From NCBI RefSeq assembly GCF_014643695.1, contig NZ_BMJY01000002.1:380550-444549 (forward strand): a stretch of 64,000 nt of DNA, given 5' to 3'. This document shows positions 49,935 through 59,699 of this stretch, one piece after another (within the stretch, counting starts at the first letter, position 1; every line of letters starts with the position of its first letter). The position numbers and the translations under genes are program-made. Under the pieces are notes generated by a model. That model was not told the origin of the DNA. It worked only from the letters and a program-made list of their open reading frames with translations, and searched no databases. The DNA comes from Microbacterium album. Lineage in GTDB: Bacteria; Actinomycetota; Actinomycetes; Actinomycetales; Microbacteriaceae.

Positions 49935-51119
49935 ATGAGCGACGACACGTCCCGCACGGGCTTCTGGGACATCTTCCGTCACCGCCCCGCCGAGCCGCCG
50001 ACCCCGGCACCCGGGGACGGCGTCGTGCCCCCGGGGCTGCGGATCGCCACCGCCTACGCGTGGCGGTTCCTCGTGCTCGCCGCGGCGGCCGGCGTGCTGG
50101 TGTGGCTGGTCATCCAGTTCAAGCTCCTGGTGATCCCGCTGCTGGTCGCCATCCTGATCACCGCGCTCGTGTGGCCGGCGCTGTCGTGGCTGCTGCGGCA
50201 CCGGGTTCCGCGCTGGCTCGCGATCGTGATCACGCTGCTCGGGACGATCGCGATCGTCACCGGGCTCGTGTGGCTGGTGGTGTGGCAGATCTCGCAGGAG
50301 ATGGGCGGCGTCCGCGCGCGCATCGTCGAAGCCGTCGTCGCCCTGCGGGACTTCCTCGTCGACCTGGGCATCTCCGAGGCGGAGATCGACGGATACATCA
50401 CCGAGGGGGTCCAGCTGCTGCAGGAGCAGGCGGGCACGCTCTGGAGCGGCGCGCTCGCGGTCGGCACCACGGTCGGCCACCTCGGCGCCGGCATCCTCCT
50501 GGCGCTGTTCGCCCTCATCTGCATCCTCGCCGACGGGGGCGGCATCTGGCGGTGGACGGTCCGGCTGTTCCCGCGACGCGCGCGCGAGGCCGTCGACACC
50601 GCGGCGCGCAACGGCTGGCGCACCGTCATCAACTACGCCCGCACCCAGCTGCTCGTCGCCACGATCGACGCGGTCGGGATCGGCCTGGGCGCGTTCTTCC
50701 TGGGCCTGCCGCTGTCCATCCCGATCGCGGTGATGGTGTTCCTCGGCTCGTTCGTCCCGCTCGTCGGCGCGATCGTCACCGGAGCCATCGCCGTCTTCAT
50801 CGCGCTCGTCTACAACGGCTTCTGGATCGCGGTGGCGATGCTCGCGGTGGTGCTGGCCGTCCAGCAGCTCGAGAGCCACGTGCTCCAGCCGATCCTGATG
50901 GGCTCGGCCGTCAAGGTGCACCCGCTCGCGGTCGTCATGGTCGTGGCGGGCGGGACCATGATCGCCGGGATCCCCGGAGCCCTGTTCGCCGTGCCGCTGG
51001 CCGCCTTCGTGAACGTGGTCGCCGTGACGCTGTCCTCCGGGTCGTGGCGCACGGGAGCTCCGCCGCAGGGCGACCTCATCTGGGACACCATCCCCAAGAC
51101 GATCGGACCGCATCGATGA
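49935..51119 (+). CDS. AI-2E family transporter
   Basis: The 394-residue membrane protein has about eight helices and the family features: paired N-terminal helices, a cytoplasmic or extracytoplasmic helical middle (ISEAEIDGYITEGVQLLQEQ), LSIPIAVMVFLGSFVPLVGAIV, and LQPILMGSAVKVHPLAVVMVVAGG. The family name comes from one exporter; many members are Na+/H+ antiporters or unknown. The ATG lies 7 bases after TAGACT. Its stop overlaps ilvA (ATGA). Confidence 0.92.
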   Translation: MSDDTSRTGFWDIFRHRPAEPPTPAPGDGVVPPGLRIATAYAWRFLVLAAAAGVLVWLVIQFKLLVIPLLVAILITALVWPALSWLLRHRVPRWLAIVITLLGTIAIVTGLVWLVVWQISQEMGGVRARIVEAVVALRDFLVDLGISEAEIDGYITEGVQLLQEQAGTLWSGALAVGTTVGHLGAGILLALFALICILADGGGIWRWTVRLFPRRAREAVDTAARNGWRTVINYARTQLLVATIDAVGIGLGAFFLGLPLSIPIAVMVFLGSFVPLVGAIVTGAIAVFIALVYNGFWIAVAMLAVVLAVQQLESHVLQPILMGSAVKVHPLAVVMVVAGGTMIAGIPGALFAVPLAAFVNVVAVTLSSGSWRTGAPPQGDLIWDTIPKTIGPHR

Positions 51120-52390
51120 CCACTCTGGAACCCGACCGCGAACAGGCCCGCGAGGCGGCGAAGCCGCCCATCCCGAGCCTCGCCGAGATCGAGGCCGCGG
51201 CGCGCAGCCTGGCGGGCGTGGTGGAGCACACCCCGCTCGAGTACTCGCTGCACCTGACCGAGGTGCTCGGTGCGCCCGTGCGGCTGAAGCTCGAGAATCT
51301 GCAGCGCACCGGGTCGTTCAAGGTGCGCGGGGCGACCTACCGCCTGGCCCAGCTCACCGCGGAGGAGCGCGCCCGCGGCGTGGTCGCGGCCTCGGCCGGC
51401 AACCACGCGCAGGGCGTCGCGCTCGCGGCGCAGCAGCTCGGGATCCCCGCGACGATCTACATGCCGCTCGGCGTGCCCGTGCCCAAGCTGCTCGCGACGC
51501 GCGGCTACGGCGCGGAGGTCGTGCTCGAGGGGGCGACCGTCGCGGTCGGCCTGCAGCGTGCCGCCGAGCACGCCGCCCGCACCGGCGCGGTGCTCATCCA
51601 CCCCTACGACCATCGCGACATCGTCATCGGCCAGGGCACGCTCGGGCTCGAGATCATGGACGACGCCCCGGACGTGACGACCATCGTCCTCGGGATCGGC
51701 GGGGGAGGGCTGATCGCGGGGGTCGCGGCCGCCGCGAAGGCCCGCGCGGCCGCGGAGGGGCGTCAGGTCCGCATCATCGGCGTGCAGGCCGAGAACGCCG
51801 CGCCCGTGCCGCTCTCGCTCACCGCCGGCCACCCCGTCGAGATCACGACGCGTCCGACGATCGCCGACGGCATCCTCGTGAACCGACCCGGCGACGTCCC
51901 GTTCGAGGTGATCCGCGAGCTCGTCGACGAGGTCGTCACGGTCAGCGACGACGACATCGCGCGCGCCCTCCTGGTGCTGCTCGAGCGTGCCAAGGTCGTC
52001 GTCGAGCCCGCCGGCGCGGTCGGCGTGGCCGCGATCCTCGCCGGCAAGGTGCGCGCGCACGGGCCGACGGTCGCCGTGCTGTCGGGCGGCAACATCGACC
52101 CGCTGCTGCTGCAGCGCATCGTGGCGCACGGTCTCGCGGCGTCGGGGCGGTACATGACCGTGCGGATCCCGCTGCCGGACCGGCCCGGCCAGCTCGCACG
52201 CGTGTCCGAGCTGATCGCCGAAGCCGGAGCCAACGTGGTCGAGGTGCTGCACACGCGGCACGGCCAGGGCCTGCAGATCAGCCAGGTCGCGCTGCAGATC
52301 TCGGTCGAGACGCGCGGCAAGGAGCACCGCGAGCTGACGCTCCAGATCCTCCGCGACGCCGGCTTCGAACCCGAGGTCTTGCCTGATTGA
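51116..52390 (+). CDS. ilvA: Threonine ammonia-lyase (threonine dehydratase)
   Basis: The 424-residue PLP enzyme deaminates threonine to 2-oxobutyrate, for isoleucine synthesis or catabolism. The PLP-lysine motif KLENLQRTGSFKVRGA, the SAGNHAQGVA loop and the phosphate-binding GIGGGGLIAGV are present, followed by one C-terminal ACT-like domain (MTVRIPLPDRPGQLARVSELI). This single-ACT form fits the TdcB/IlvA2 type. It is translationally coupled to the AI-2E family gene. Confidence 0.93.
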   Translation: MTTLEPDREQAREAAKPPIPSLAEIEAAARSLAGVVEHTPLEYSLHLTEVLGAPVRLKLENLQRTGSFKVRGATYRLAQLTAEERARGVVAASAGNHAQGVALAAQQLGIPATIYMPLGVPVPKLLATRGYGAEVVLEGATVAVGLQRAAEHAARTGAVLIHPYDHRDIVIGQGTLGLEIMDDAPDVTTIVLGIGGGGLIAGVAAAAKARAAAEGRQVRIIGVQAENAAPVPLSLTAGHPVEITTRPTIADGILVNRPGDVPFEVIRELVDEVVTVSDDDIARALLVLLERAKVVVEPAGAVGVAAILAGKVRAHGPTVAVLSGGNIDPLLLQRIVAHGLAASGRYMTVRIPLPDRPGQLARVSELIAEAGANVVEVLHTRHGQGLQISQVALQISVETRGKEHRELTLQILRDAGFEPEVLPD

Positions 52391-52408
52391 GGTTGTCCGG
52401 CGGCGGGG

Positions 52409-52912
52409 TCAGCCGGTGAAGGTCTCGACCTTCACGATCTCGACCGGGATGTCCTTGCCGTTGGGAGCCTTGTAGGAGGTCTTGTCGCCCTCCTTGAGGC
52501 CCAGGATGGCGGCGCCGAGGGGGCTCTGCTCGCTGTAGACGTCGAGGTCGGTGCCGCCCGCGATCTCGCGGCTGCCGAGCAGGAAGCGCTCCTCGTCGCC
52601 GAGCACGAGCGCGGTGACGACCGTCCCGGGCTGCACCGTGCCGTCGGACTGCGGGGCCTCGCCCACGACGGCCTCCTTCAGGAGCGCCTGCAGGGTGCGG
52701 ATGCGGGCTTCCTGCTTGCCCTGCTCGTCCTTCGCGGCGTGGTAGCCGCCGTTCTCCTTGAGGTCGCCCTCCTCGCGGGCTGCCTCGATGCGCTTGGCGA
52801 TCTCTTCACGGCCGACCGTCGAGAGGTGCTCGAGCTCGGCGGCCAGGCGGTCGTACGCCTCCTGCGTCAGGAACGTGACCGGTGCGTCGTTCGACACGCT
52901 GTTGTTTGCCAC
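52409..52912 (-). CDS. greA: Transcription elongation factor GreA
   Basis: The 167-residue factor rescues backtracked RNA polymerase by stimulating transcript cleavage. The coiled-coil tip carries EEGDLKENGGYHAAKDEQ with the acidic residues that hold Mg2+, and the C-terminal FKBP-like domain is intact (SPLGAAILGLKEGDKTSY). The GTG at 52912 is preceded by AAGGGAG about 6 bases away. A terminator separates it from the upstream DUF4307 gene. Confidence 0.95.
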   Translation of the reverse strand: MANNSVSNDAPVTFLTQEAYDRLAAELEHLSTVGREEIAKRIEAAREEGDLKENGGYHAAKDEQGKQEARIRTLQALLKEAVVGEAPQSDGTVQPGTVVTALVLGDEERFLLGSREIAGGTDLDVYSEQSPLGAAILGLKEGDKTSYKAPNGKDIPVEIVKVETFTG

Positions 52913-52946
52913 GGGGGACTCCCTTCGATCGGGCGAAGATAGGCAA

Positions 52947-52973
52947 GACGCCCCGGCGAGTCGCCGGGGCGTC
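52947..52973 (-). terminator. Terminator between DUF4307 gene and greA
   Basis: Perfect 12-bp arms (GACGCCCCGGCG and complement) with a 3-base loop lie just after the DUF4307 stop and before the greA start on the minus strand. Confidence 0.8.
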
Positions 52974-52992
52974 GGTGATGATCACGACCAGA

Positions 52993-53388
52993 TTACGTGA
53001 CCCAGCACGAGTTGACCAAACCGGTCGTCGCCTGCGCGACGGTCGGGATCGTCTCGGTGTGCGACCGGGCGTGCCGGCCGTCCGCCCCGTATTCGACGAT
53101 CCGCCAACCCACGACGCCGAACTCCGCGTCCAGCGCCTCGAGGGCGCACGCGATGTCGCGGCCCGGGGGCGCGGAGAGTTGGAAGGACACCTCCACGGTG
53201 TGCTCGTCGCGCACGGTGTAGCCGAGATCATCGACGCCGACGGCGTGGAGCGTGCGTGACACGGTGCTCCACCCGAGCCACACGGTCCCGCCGATCGCGA
53301 CCAGCGCGACGGCGATCCAGAAGGCGAGCACGGCACGCGGCCGGGCGGTGCGCCCGTACCGGTCGTCGAGCTGCGCCTGTGTCGTCAT
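52993..53388 (-). CDS. DUF4307 family membrane protein
   Basis: The 131-residue protein has one transmembrane helix (about 22-44) and a C-terminal extracytoplasmic domain of the DUF4307 type (VEVSFQLSAPPGRDIACALEAL, ending LVNSCWVT). The function is unknown; it is a usual upstream neighbour of greA in actinobacteria, often with mca on the other side. Here the other side is a small membrane protein. GGAAGAGG precedes the ATG. Confidence 0.88.
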   Translation of the reverse strand: MTTQAQLDDRYGRTARPRAVLAFWIAVALVAIGGTVWLGWSTVSRTLHAVGVDDLGYTVRDEHTVEVSFQLSAPPGRDIACALEALDAEFGVVGWRIVEYGADGRHARSHTETIPTVAQATTGLVNSCWVT

Positions 53389-53467
53389 CGGGCCTCTTCC
53401 GGGAAAGTTAGGCTGGGAGTACCAGGCTAGCCGTCGTCGTGGCGGCGGTCAGAACAGGAGCCCCTCG

Positions 53468-53758
53468 ATGCACGATCTCGGCGCGTCCGCCGTCGCCTCC
53501 CTCGCCACGTCGCTGGCGGTCGCGACGCCGACGACCGTCGCCGCAGTCGACCCGGACCTCGTGACGCCGGGGCCGGCGGGGTTCGCGGTGATCGGACTCC
53601 TCGTCGTCCTGCTGGTCGTCCTCGCCGGTGACATGCTGCGCCGGGTGCGGCGCGCGCGCTACCGTCAGGAGGCGCAGGAAGCCCTCGACGCGGAGGAGGC
53701 GGCGGCCCGCGGCGACCAGACCGGCACCGAGGGCGACGACTCCCCGGCGGGCCGGTAG
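53468..53758 (+). CDS. Small membrane protein (96 aa)
   Basis: The 96-residue protein has a short N-terminal hydrophobic stretch, one clear transmembrane helix (about 40-60, GFAVIGLLVVLLVVLAGDML) and a basic then acidic tail. AGGAG lies about 7 bases before the ATG. A protein of this kind commonly sits beside greA/DUF4307/mca in actinobacteria; its role is unknown. Confidence 0.75.
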   Translation: MHDLGASAVASLATSLAVATPTTVAAVDPDLVTPGPAGFAVIGLLVVLLVVLAGDMLRRVRRARYRQEAQEALDAEEAAARGDQTGTEGDDSPAGR

Positions 53759-53786
53759 GCCTCACCCACCGGTCTGCACCGACGCG

Positions 53787-54527
53787 TCAGGCCGGGCCGT
53801 TGTAGGCGGGATCCAGGGCGATGAGCAGCGCCCCGGTCCAGTGGCACAGGAACGCGAGCACCGTGCACACGTGGAAGATCTCGTGGAAGCCGAAGTGTCC
53901 GGGCCACGGGTTGGGGCGCTTGACCGCGTACACGGCGGCACCCGCCGAGTACAGGAGGCCGCCGACGATCACCAGCACCATCATCGCGGCGTTCGCGTGG
54001 AACAGGTCCACCAGGTACATCACGGCGGCCCACCCGAGCAGCAGGTACAGCGCGACGTAGAGCCACCGCGGAGCGCTGAGCCAGAACACGCGGAACAGGA
54101 TGCCGAGGATCGCGCCGCCCCACACCAGGCACAGCAGGAGCACGCCCTTCCCGGGCGGCAGCGCGAGCACCGCGATGGGCGTGTACGTCCCGGCGATGAG
54201 GAGCAGGATGTTCGCGTGGTCGACTCGGCGCAGGATCGCCTTGGTGGTCGGCTTCCAGTCGAAGCGGTGGTACACGGCCGAATTGCCGAACAGCAGCAGC
54301 GACGACGCCATGAAGACCGCCGAGGCCCACTTGGCCGCCGCGCCTTCGGCGAGGCAGATCAGCACGATGCCCGCGGCGATCGCCACGGGGAAGGTTCCGG
54401 CGTGGATCCAGCCGCGCCAGCTCGGCTTGATCTCGGCCGTGCCGGCGTCGCGCCCGGCTGCGTCGAGCAGCGGGAGCTGCGGCAGGCCGTCCGCTGAGGC
54501 GGGGTTCTCGTCCGAGGTCGGCGTCAT
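53787..54527 (-). CDS. Hemolysin III / PAQR family membrane protein
   Basis: The 246-residue protein has seven predicted helices and the PAQR/HlyIII motifs: NSAVYHRFDW, RRVDHANILLLIAGTYTPIAVLAL, and FGFHEIFHVCTVLAFLCHW with the zinc-site histidines. Bacterial members affect membrane-lipid homeostasis. The ATG lies exactly 6 bases after TAACCT. It is divergent from uppS; the gap is 65 bp. Confidence 0.92.
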   Translation of the reverse strand: MTPTSDENPASADGLPQLPLLDAAGRDAGTAEIKPSWRGWIHAGTFPVAIAAGIVLICLAEGAAAKWASAVFMASSLLLFGNSAVYHRFDWKPTTKAILRRVDHANILLLIAGTYTPIAVLALPPGKGVLLLCLVWGGAILGILFRVFWLSAPRWLYVALYLLLGWAAVMYLVDLFHANAAMMVLVIVGGLLYSAGAAVYAVKRPNPWPGHFGFHEIFHVCTVLAFLCHWTGALLIALDPAYNGPA

Positions 54528-54592
54528 ATTCCGAGGTTACGCGGCTCCGCATGCCGTGCGGAGCACGCGCGGGGGCGGAGTAGCGTATTGCC
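54528..54592. promoter_or_regulatory. Compact divergent leaderless promoters of the hemolysin III gene and uppS
   Basis: Minus strand TAACCT (54539-54534) and plus strand TAGCGT (54581-54586) each stand six bases from their start codons. Confidence 0.6.
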
Positions 54593-55378
54593 GTGCGCAC
54601 CACGCGATCCACCGAGGGCAGAGGGCCGCTGTACCGTCTCTACAGCTCGCGGCTGCGACGCCAGATCGACCCCGGCAGCGTGCCGCACCACGTCGCCATG
54701 GTGATCGACGGCAACCGGAGATGGGCCCGCCAGCTGGGCTATGCGTCCGCCGCCCACGGTCACCGCGCGGGGGCGGCGAAGATGATCGAGTTCCTCGGAT
54801 GGTGCGACGAGCTCGGGATCAAGGTCGTCTCGCTCTACTTGTTGTCGAACGACAACCTGCGCAAGCGCGACAAGCGCGAGCTGGACGATCTCATCGAGAT
54901 CATCGCGGACCTGGCGAGGGAGCTGTCCGCCGATGGCGACTGGCGGGTCCAGCACGTCGGGAGAGCCGCCCTCCTGCCCGACGGGCTCGCGGCCGCGCTG
55001 CGGGACGCCGAGGAGCGCACGCGGTCCCACGGGGGGCTGCACGTCAACCTGGCCGTCGGCTACGGCGGTCGGCACGAGATCGTCGACGCCGTGCGCCGCA
55101 TCATCGACGGACACAGCCGCCGCGGCGGCACGCTCGAGGAGCTGGCGGAGAACCTCACGCCCGAGTCCATCGGTGAGCACCTCTACACGGGTGGGCAGCC
55201 GGACCCGGACCTCGTGATCCGCACGAGCGGCGAGCAGCGCCTGAGCGACTTCCTCGTGTGGCAGAGCGCGCACAGCGAGTTCTACTTCATGGAGGCGCTG
55301 GGGCCGGACCTGCGCGAGGTGGACTTCCTGCGCGCGATCCGCGACTACGCGTCGCGCGAGCGGAGGTTCGGCGGCTGA
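54593..55378 (+). CDS. uppS: Isoprenyl transferase (cis-prenyltransferase, UppS/Z-FPP synthase family)
   Basis: The 261-residue enzyme chains isopentenyl diphosphate in cis onto an allylic diphosphate, making the lipid carrier for cell-wall synthesis or its short precursor. Region I HVAMVIDGNRRWARQLG with the catalytic Asp, and region V DPDLVIRTSGEQRLSDFLVWQSAHSEFYF, are intact. Actinobacteria often have two such enzymes; the position beside hemolysin III suits the short-chain (Z-FPP) type, which is inference. The GTG lies exactly 6 bases after TAGCGT. Confidence 0.92.
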   Translation: MRTTRSTEGRGPLYRLYSSRLRRQIDPGSVPHHVAMVIDGNRRWARQLGYASAAHGHRAGAAKMIEFLGWCDELGIKVVSLYLLSNDNLRKRDKRELDDLIEIIADLARELSADGDWRVQHVGRAALLPDGLAAALRDAEERTRSHGGLHVNLAVGYGGRHEIVDAVRRIIDGHSRRGGTLEELAENLTPESIGEHLYTGGQPDPDLVIRTSGEQRLSDFLVWQSAHSEFYFMEALGPDLREVDFLRAIRDYASRERRFGG

Positions 55379-55435
55379 GGTCCAGCGGCTGAGGACCGTC
55401 GGCGGCGGGGCGGGCGATTCTGCCACAATGACGGA

Positions 55436-56560
55436 GTGAGCACGACCCTCGAGGAGTATCGCGCCACCTTCCAGGGTGAGCCCGGCTACCTGAACTGGGC
55501 GGCCTTCGGACCGCTGTCCTCGTCGGTCCGCGACGAGGTCGTCGCCGACCTGGAGCTGCTCGGGACGGGACGCGCGACGAGCATCGCGCACGTCGACGAG
55601 CGCGTCGCGGAGGCCCGGACGCTCCTCGCCGACCTGCTGGGGGCGTCGGCCGAAGACGTGACGCTCCAGCCCTCCACGTCGCACGGCCTCCTGCACGCGG
55701 TCTACGGGCTCGAGGGCGGCGTCCTCGCGTCGCCCGCGGATTTCCCCGCCATCCCGACCGCCCTGGTGCGTGCCGCGGACGCCTTCGGGCGGATCTCCCC
55801 CCGGTGGCTGCGGCCCGAGCACGGCATCGTGACGCCGCAGTCGGTGGCGGACGCGGTCGACGACGACACCGCTGCGCTCGTGGTGAGTCTCGTGGATTTC
55901 CGCACGGGGCACCGGGTGGACCTGGCCGAGCTGCGGGAGGCGCTCGGTCCCGACCGCCTCCTGATCGTCGACGCGATGCAGGGGTTCGGCGTGGTGCAGG
56001 CGGACTGGGCGTCCGCCGACGTCGTCTGCGGCAACGGGTACAAGTGGCTGCGCGCGGGACGCGGCACCGGATTCGCCTGGTTCAGCGCTCGCGCGCGCTC
56101 GCGCATCGCGCCGGTGCTCTCCGGCTTCGCGGGCGTCGAGGGCGGCCTCGCGCTCGACGAGGTGCCCGCTCCGGCGGCGTCCGCGCAGGCCTACACGGTG
56201 ACCGGATCCGACGTCCTCGCCGCCGCCCGCCTCGCGGTGGCGCTCGCGGAGGTCTCGAGCGTCGGCGTCGCCGCGATCTCGGCCGCGCTCGCCGAACGCG
56301 TCGAGCGCGTCGTCGAGATCGCGCAGCGTCACGACATCCCGGTCGCAACGCCCGAGGATCCCGCTCGTCGCGCGGGCATCGTCGCGTTGGCGCCGCGGCC
56401 GCAGGACGTCGCGCCCCTCGGGGCCGCGCTCGCCAACCGCGGCGTGGTCGCGACCGCGCGCGGCGGACTGCTGCGGATCGCGCCGCACGTCGGCACCGAC
56501 GAGGCGACGCTCGCCATGCTCGATGAGGCGTGCGCGGCGTTCGCCCAGCAGAGGGCCTGA
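55436..56560 (+). CDS. Class V aminotransferase-fold PLP enzyme
   Basis: The 374-residue protein has the cysteine-desulfurase/aminotransferase class V fold: LNWAAFGPLSSSVRDEV, the DFRTGHRVDLAELREALG region, LLIVDAMQGFGVVQAD with the PLP Asp, and VCGNGYKWLRAGRGTGF with the PLP-binding Lys. The specific reaction is unknown; it lacks the catalytic Cys loop that would prove a desulfurase. The GTG lies exactly 6 bases after CACAAT. Confidence 0.85.
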   Translation: MSTTLEEYRATFQGEPGYLNWAAFGPLSSSVRDEVVADLELLGTGRATSIAHVDERVAEARTLLADLLGASAEDVTLQPSTSHGLLHAVYGLEGGVLASPADFPAIPTALVRAADAFGRISPRWLRPEHGIVTPQSVADAVDDDTAALVVSLVDFRTGHRVDLAELREALGPDRLLIVDAMQGFGVVQADWASADVVCGNGYKWLRAGRGTGFAWFSARARSRIAPVLSGFAGVEGGLALDEVPAPAASAQAYTVTGSDVLAAARLAVALAEVSSVGVAAISAALAERVERVVEIAQRHDIPVATPEDPARRAGIVALAPRPQDVAPLGAALANRGVVATARGGLLRIAPHVGTDEATLAMLDEACAAFAQQRA

Positions 56561-56810
56561 TCCGTCGGGGGCCGGCACGGCCCCGCCGCGGCGCGCGGAT
56601 GCGGGGTATCCGGGTCGGCTGACGCGACCGTCCGGAAATTCACCTTCCCTTAATGCGGATCCGTGCGTGTCGTCGTAGCCGGATGGGCCCCCGCGGCCGT
56701 ACGTTCGTCGCATCGGGCAAGGTGCTCGATCGGGTCGGCCCCTCGGATCGCGACTCGTGGCCCCAGGTCGACTCGCTGAAGCCGGGCAGGATCCCGGGTC
56801 GGGAGTGGGC

Positions 56811-58175
56811 GTGACTACAACAACTCACCAGTCCAGCCGTCGTCGACGCAGCACCGCGAGCGTGGCTGCGGGGGACTCCGCGCAGGACCTCCGTACCTAC
56901 GTGCTCGACACCTCCGTGCTGCTGAGCGATCCGGGAGCCTTCTTCCGTTTCGCCGAGCACTCGGTCGTGATACCGGTCGTCGTGATCTCGGAGCTCGAGG
57001 GGAAGCGGCACGACCCGGAGCTCGGCTACTTCGCGCGCCAAGCGCTGCGCCACCTGGACGAGCTACGCGTCGAGCACGGCCGCCTCGACTTCCCGGTGCC
57101 GGTCGGCGACGGCGGCACGCTGCGGGTCGAGCTCAACAACACGGATGCGACGGTGCTGCCGAGCGGCATCCGGCTGGGCGACAACGACAGCCGCATCCTC
57201 GCCGTCGCGATGCACCTGGCGCAGGACGGTCAGCATGTCACGGTCATCTCCAAGGACCTGCCGATGCGGGTCAAGGCGGCATCGCTCGGCCTGTCCGCGG
57301 AGGAGTACCTCGCCGAGCAGGCGGTCGACTCGGGCTGGACCGGCATCAGCACGCTCCAGATCTCGGGCGACGACATGTCGGACCTCTACGAGAGCGAGAT
57401 CGCCTCGCACGATCAGGCGCGGGGGCTTCCCGTGAACACGGGTCTGGTGATCCAGTCGGAGCGCGGGTCGGCGCTGGGCCGCGTCACCGGGGACGGCCAG
57501 CTGCGGCTGGTGCGCGGCGACCGCGAGGTGTTCGGGATGCACGGCCGCTCGGCCGAGCAGCGCATCGCGATCGACCTGCTGCTCGACCCCGAGGTCGGGA
57601 TCGTCTCCCTCGGCGGACGAGCGGGAACGGGCAAGTCGGCCCTCGCGCTGTGCGCGGGCCTCGAGGCCGTGCTCGAGCGGCAGCAGCAGCGCAAGATCAT
57701 CGTGTTCCGGCCCCTGTACGCGGTCGGCGGCCAGGACCTCGGCTATCTCCCGGGTGACCACGGCGAGAAGATGAACCCGTGGGGGCAGGCGGTCTTCGAC
57801 ACGCTCGGATCCGTCGTCTCCACCAACGTCCTCGACGAGGTCGTGGAGCGGGGTCTGCTCGAGGTGCTGCCGCTGACGCACATCCGCGGCCGGTCGCTGC
57901 ACGACGCCTTCGTGATCGTCGACGAGGCGCAGTCGCTCGAGCGCAACGTGCTGCTGACGGTGCTGAGCCGCATCGGCCAGAACTCCCGCGTCGTGCTGAC
58001 GCACGACGTGGCGCAGCGCGACAACCTGCGCGTCGGCCGCCACGACGGCATCGCGAGCGTGATCGAGACGCTCAAGGGCCAGCCCCTGTTCGGCCACGTC
58101 ACCCTCACCCGGTCCGAGCGCTCCGCGATCGCCGCGCTCGTCACCGACCTGCTGGAGGCCGGCGAACTCACCTGA
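56811..58175 (+). CDS. phoH: PIN domain / PhoH ATPase (PhoH2-type)
   Basis: The 454-residue protein fuses an N-terminal PIN ribonuclease domain (about 30-180, [13 protein letters not shown] and [16 protein letters not shown] with the conserved acidic residues) to a C-terminal PhoH ATPase (Walker [14 protein letters not shown], Walker [14 protein letters not shown]). Mycobacterial PhoH2 is an RNA helicase-ribonuclease. The GTG at 56811 has GGGAG at 5 bases. The 250-bp gap before it holds no gene; no clear promoter was found there. A strong palindrome follows. Confidence 0.92.
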   Translation: MTTTTHQSSRRRRSTASVAAGDSAQDLRTYVLDTSVLLSDPGAFFRFAEHSVVIPVVVISELEGKRHDPELGYFARQALRHLDELRVEHGRLDFPVPVGDGGTLRVELNNTDATVLPSGIRLGDNDSRILAVAMHLAQDGQHVTVISKDLPMRVKAASLGLSAEEYLAEQAVDSGWTGISTLQISGDDMSDLYESEIASHDQARGLPVNTGLVIQSERGSALGRVTGDGQLRLVRGDREVFGMHGRSAEQRIAIDLLLDPEVGIVSLGGRAGTGKSALALCAGLEAVLERQQQRKIIVFRPLYAVGGQDLGYLPGDHGEKMNPWGQAVFDTLGSVVSTNVLDEVVERGLLEVLPLTHIRGRSLHDAFVIVDEAQSLERNVLLTVLSRIGQNSRVVLTHDVAQRDNLRVGRHDGIASVIETLKGQPLFGHVTLTRSERSAIAALVTDLLEAGELT

Positions 58176-58195
58176 GCGCGGCGGCTGCGCGAAGA

Positions 58196-58233
58196 CGAGG
58201 GGGCCCGGAGGCGATCGCCTCCGGGCCCCCTCG
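58196..58233. terminator. Bidirectional terminator, 38-bp perfect palindrome
   Basis: The 19-bp arms match perfectly with no unpaired loop (centre GCGATCGC), placed between the convergent phoH and fumC stops. Confidence 0.85.
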
Positions 58234-58244
58234 CGCGACAGGCG

Positions 58245-59639
58245 TCAGCCGGCGTGCGTCATGGAGAGCAGGTCGAGCTTCTCGTCCAGCTGCTCCTCGG
58301 TGATCTCGCCGCGCTCGACGTAACCGAGGTCGATGACGGCCTCGCGCACCGTGATGCCCTTCGCGACCGAGTGCTTGGCGATCTTGGCGGCCGCCTCGTA
58401 GCCGATCAGCTTGTTGAGCGGCGTGACGATCGACGGGCTCATGCCCGCGAATGCGGCGGCGCGCTCGAGGTTCGCCTCCAGTCCCGTCACCGTCTTGTCG
58501 GCGAGGACGCGCGAGGCGTTCGCCAGCAGGCGGATGGACTCGAGCAGGGCGGTGCCCATGACGGGGATCGCGACGTTGAGCTCGAACGAGCCCGACGCGC
58601 CCGCCCAGGCGATCGTCGCGTCGTTGCCGATGACGCGGGCCGCGACCATCAGCACGGCCTCCGGCACGACCGGGTTGACCTTGCCGGGCATGATCGAGGA
58701 TCCGGGCTGCAGGTCGGGAATGTGGAGCTCGCCGAGGCCCGTGTTGGGGCCCGAGCCCATCCAGCGCAGATCGTTGTTGATCTTCGTGAGCGACACCGCG
58801 ATCGTGCGCAGCGCGCCGGATGCCTCGACGAGACCGTCGCGGTTGGCCTGCGCCTCGAAGTGGTCCTGGGCCTCGGTGATCGGCAGGCCGGTCTCCTCGG
58901 CGAGCAGAGCGATCACCTTCTGCGGGAAGCCCAGCGGGGTGTTGATGCCCGTGCCGACCGCCGTGCCGCCCAGCGGCACCTCGGCCACGCGGGGGAGCGC
59001 GGCCCGCACGCGCTCGATCCCGAGGCGCATCTGGCGCGCGTAGCCGCCGAACTCCTGGCCGAGGGTCACCGGCGTGGCGTCCATGAGGTGCGTGCGGCCC
59101 GCCTTGACGGCGTCCTTCCACAGCTCCGCCTTCGCCTCGAACGCCCGCGCGAGGTGGTCGAGTGCGGGGATGAGGTCCTCGATCAGCGCCTGCGTCACGG
59201 CGACGTGCACGGACGTCGGGAACACGTCGTTCGAGGACTGGGAGGCGTTCACGTGGTCGTTGGGGTGGACGTCCGCGCCGAGCTTCTGCGTCGCCAGCGT
59301 CGCGAGCACCTCGTTCATGTTCATGTTCGAGGACGTGCCGGACCCGGTCTGGTAGGTGTCGACGGGGAAGTGCGCGTCGTGCTGGCCCGTCGCGACCTCG
59401 TCGGCCGCCGCCGCGATCGCGTCCGCGATGGCGCCGTCGAGCGTGCCGAGTTCCTTGTTGGCGAGCGCGGCGGCCTTCTTGATGCGGGCCAGCGCCGCGA
59501 TCTGCGTCGACTCCAGACCCTTGCCCGAGATGGGGAAGTTCTCCACGGCGCGCTGCGTCTGCGCCCGGTACAGCGCGGTGGCGGGGACGCGCACCTCGCC
59601 CATGGTGTCGTGCTCGATGCGGTACTCGGTGTCGGTCAC
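58245..59639 (-). CDS. fumC: Fumarate hydratase, class II
   Basis: The 464-residue TCA enzyme interconverts fumarate and malate. It shows [55 protein letters not shown] with the catalytic His, and the signature [16 protein letters not shown] with the catalytic Ser loop. The GTG at 59639 has GGAGG about 9 bases upstream. It follows the carbonic anhydrase gene by 60 bp on the minus strand. Confidence 0.96.
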   Translation of the reverse strand: MTDTEYRIEHDTMGEVRVPATALYRAQTQRAVENFPISGKGLESTQIAALARIKKAAALANKELGTLDGAIADAIAAAADEVATGQHDAHFPVDTYQTGSGTSSNMNMNEVLATLATQKLGADVHPNDHVNASQSSNDVFPTSVHVAVTQALIEDLIPALDHLARAFEAKAELWKDAVKAGRTHLMDATPVTLGQEFGGYARQMRLGIERVRAALPRVAEVPLGGTAVGTGINTPLGFPQKVIALLAEETGLPITEAQDHFEAQANRDGLVEASGALRTIAVSLTKINNDLRWMGSGPNTGLGELHIPDLQPGSSIMPGKVNPVVPEAVLMVAARVIGNDATIAWAGASGSFELNVAIPVMGTALLESIRLLANASRVLADKTVTGLEANLERAAAFAGMSPSIVTPLNKLIGYEAAAKIAKHSVAKGITVREAVIDLGYVERGEITEEQLDEKLDLLSMTHAG

Positions 59640-59699
59640 TTCGTCGTTCCTCCGGACGGGTCGTGGTGGTGCGTCGTGGTGGTTGGGGGATCGGGTCGG

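Noticed and set aside
56561..56810. Possible RNA or gene in the 250-bp gap before phoH
   Set aside because: No convincing ORF, hairpin or -10 box at a meaningful distance could be supported by eye.
58196..58233. 38-bp palindrome as an operator or origin
   Set aside because: Its position between two converging stop codons is fully explained by a bidirectional terminator.
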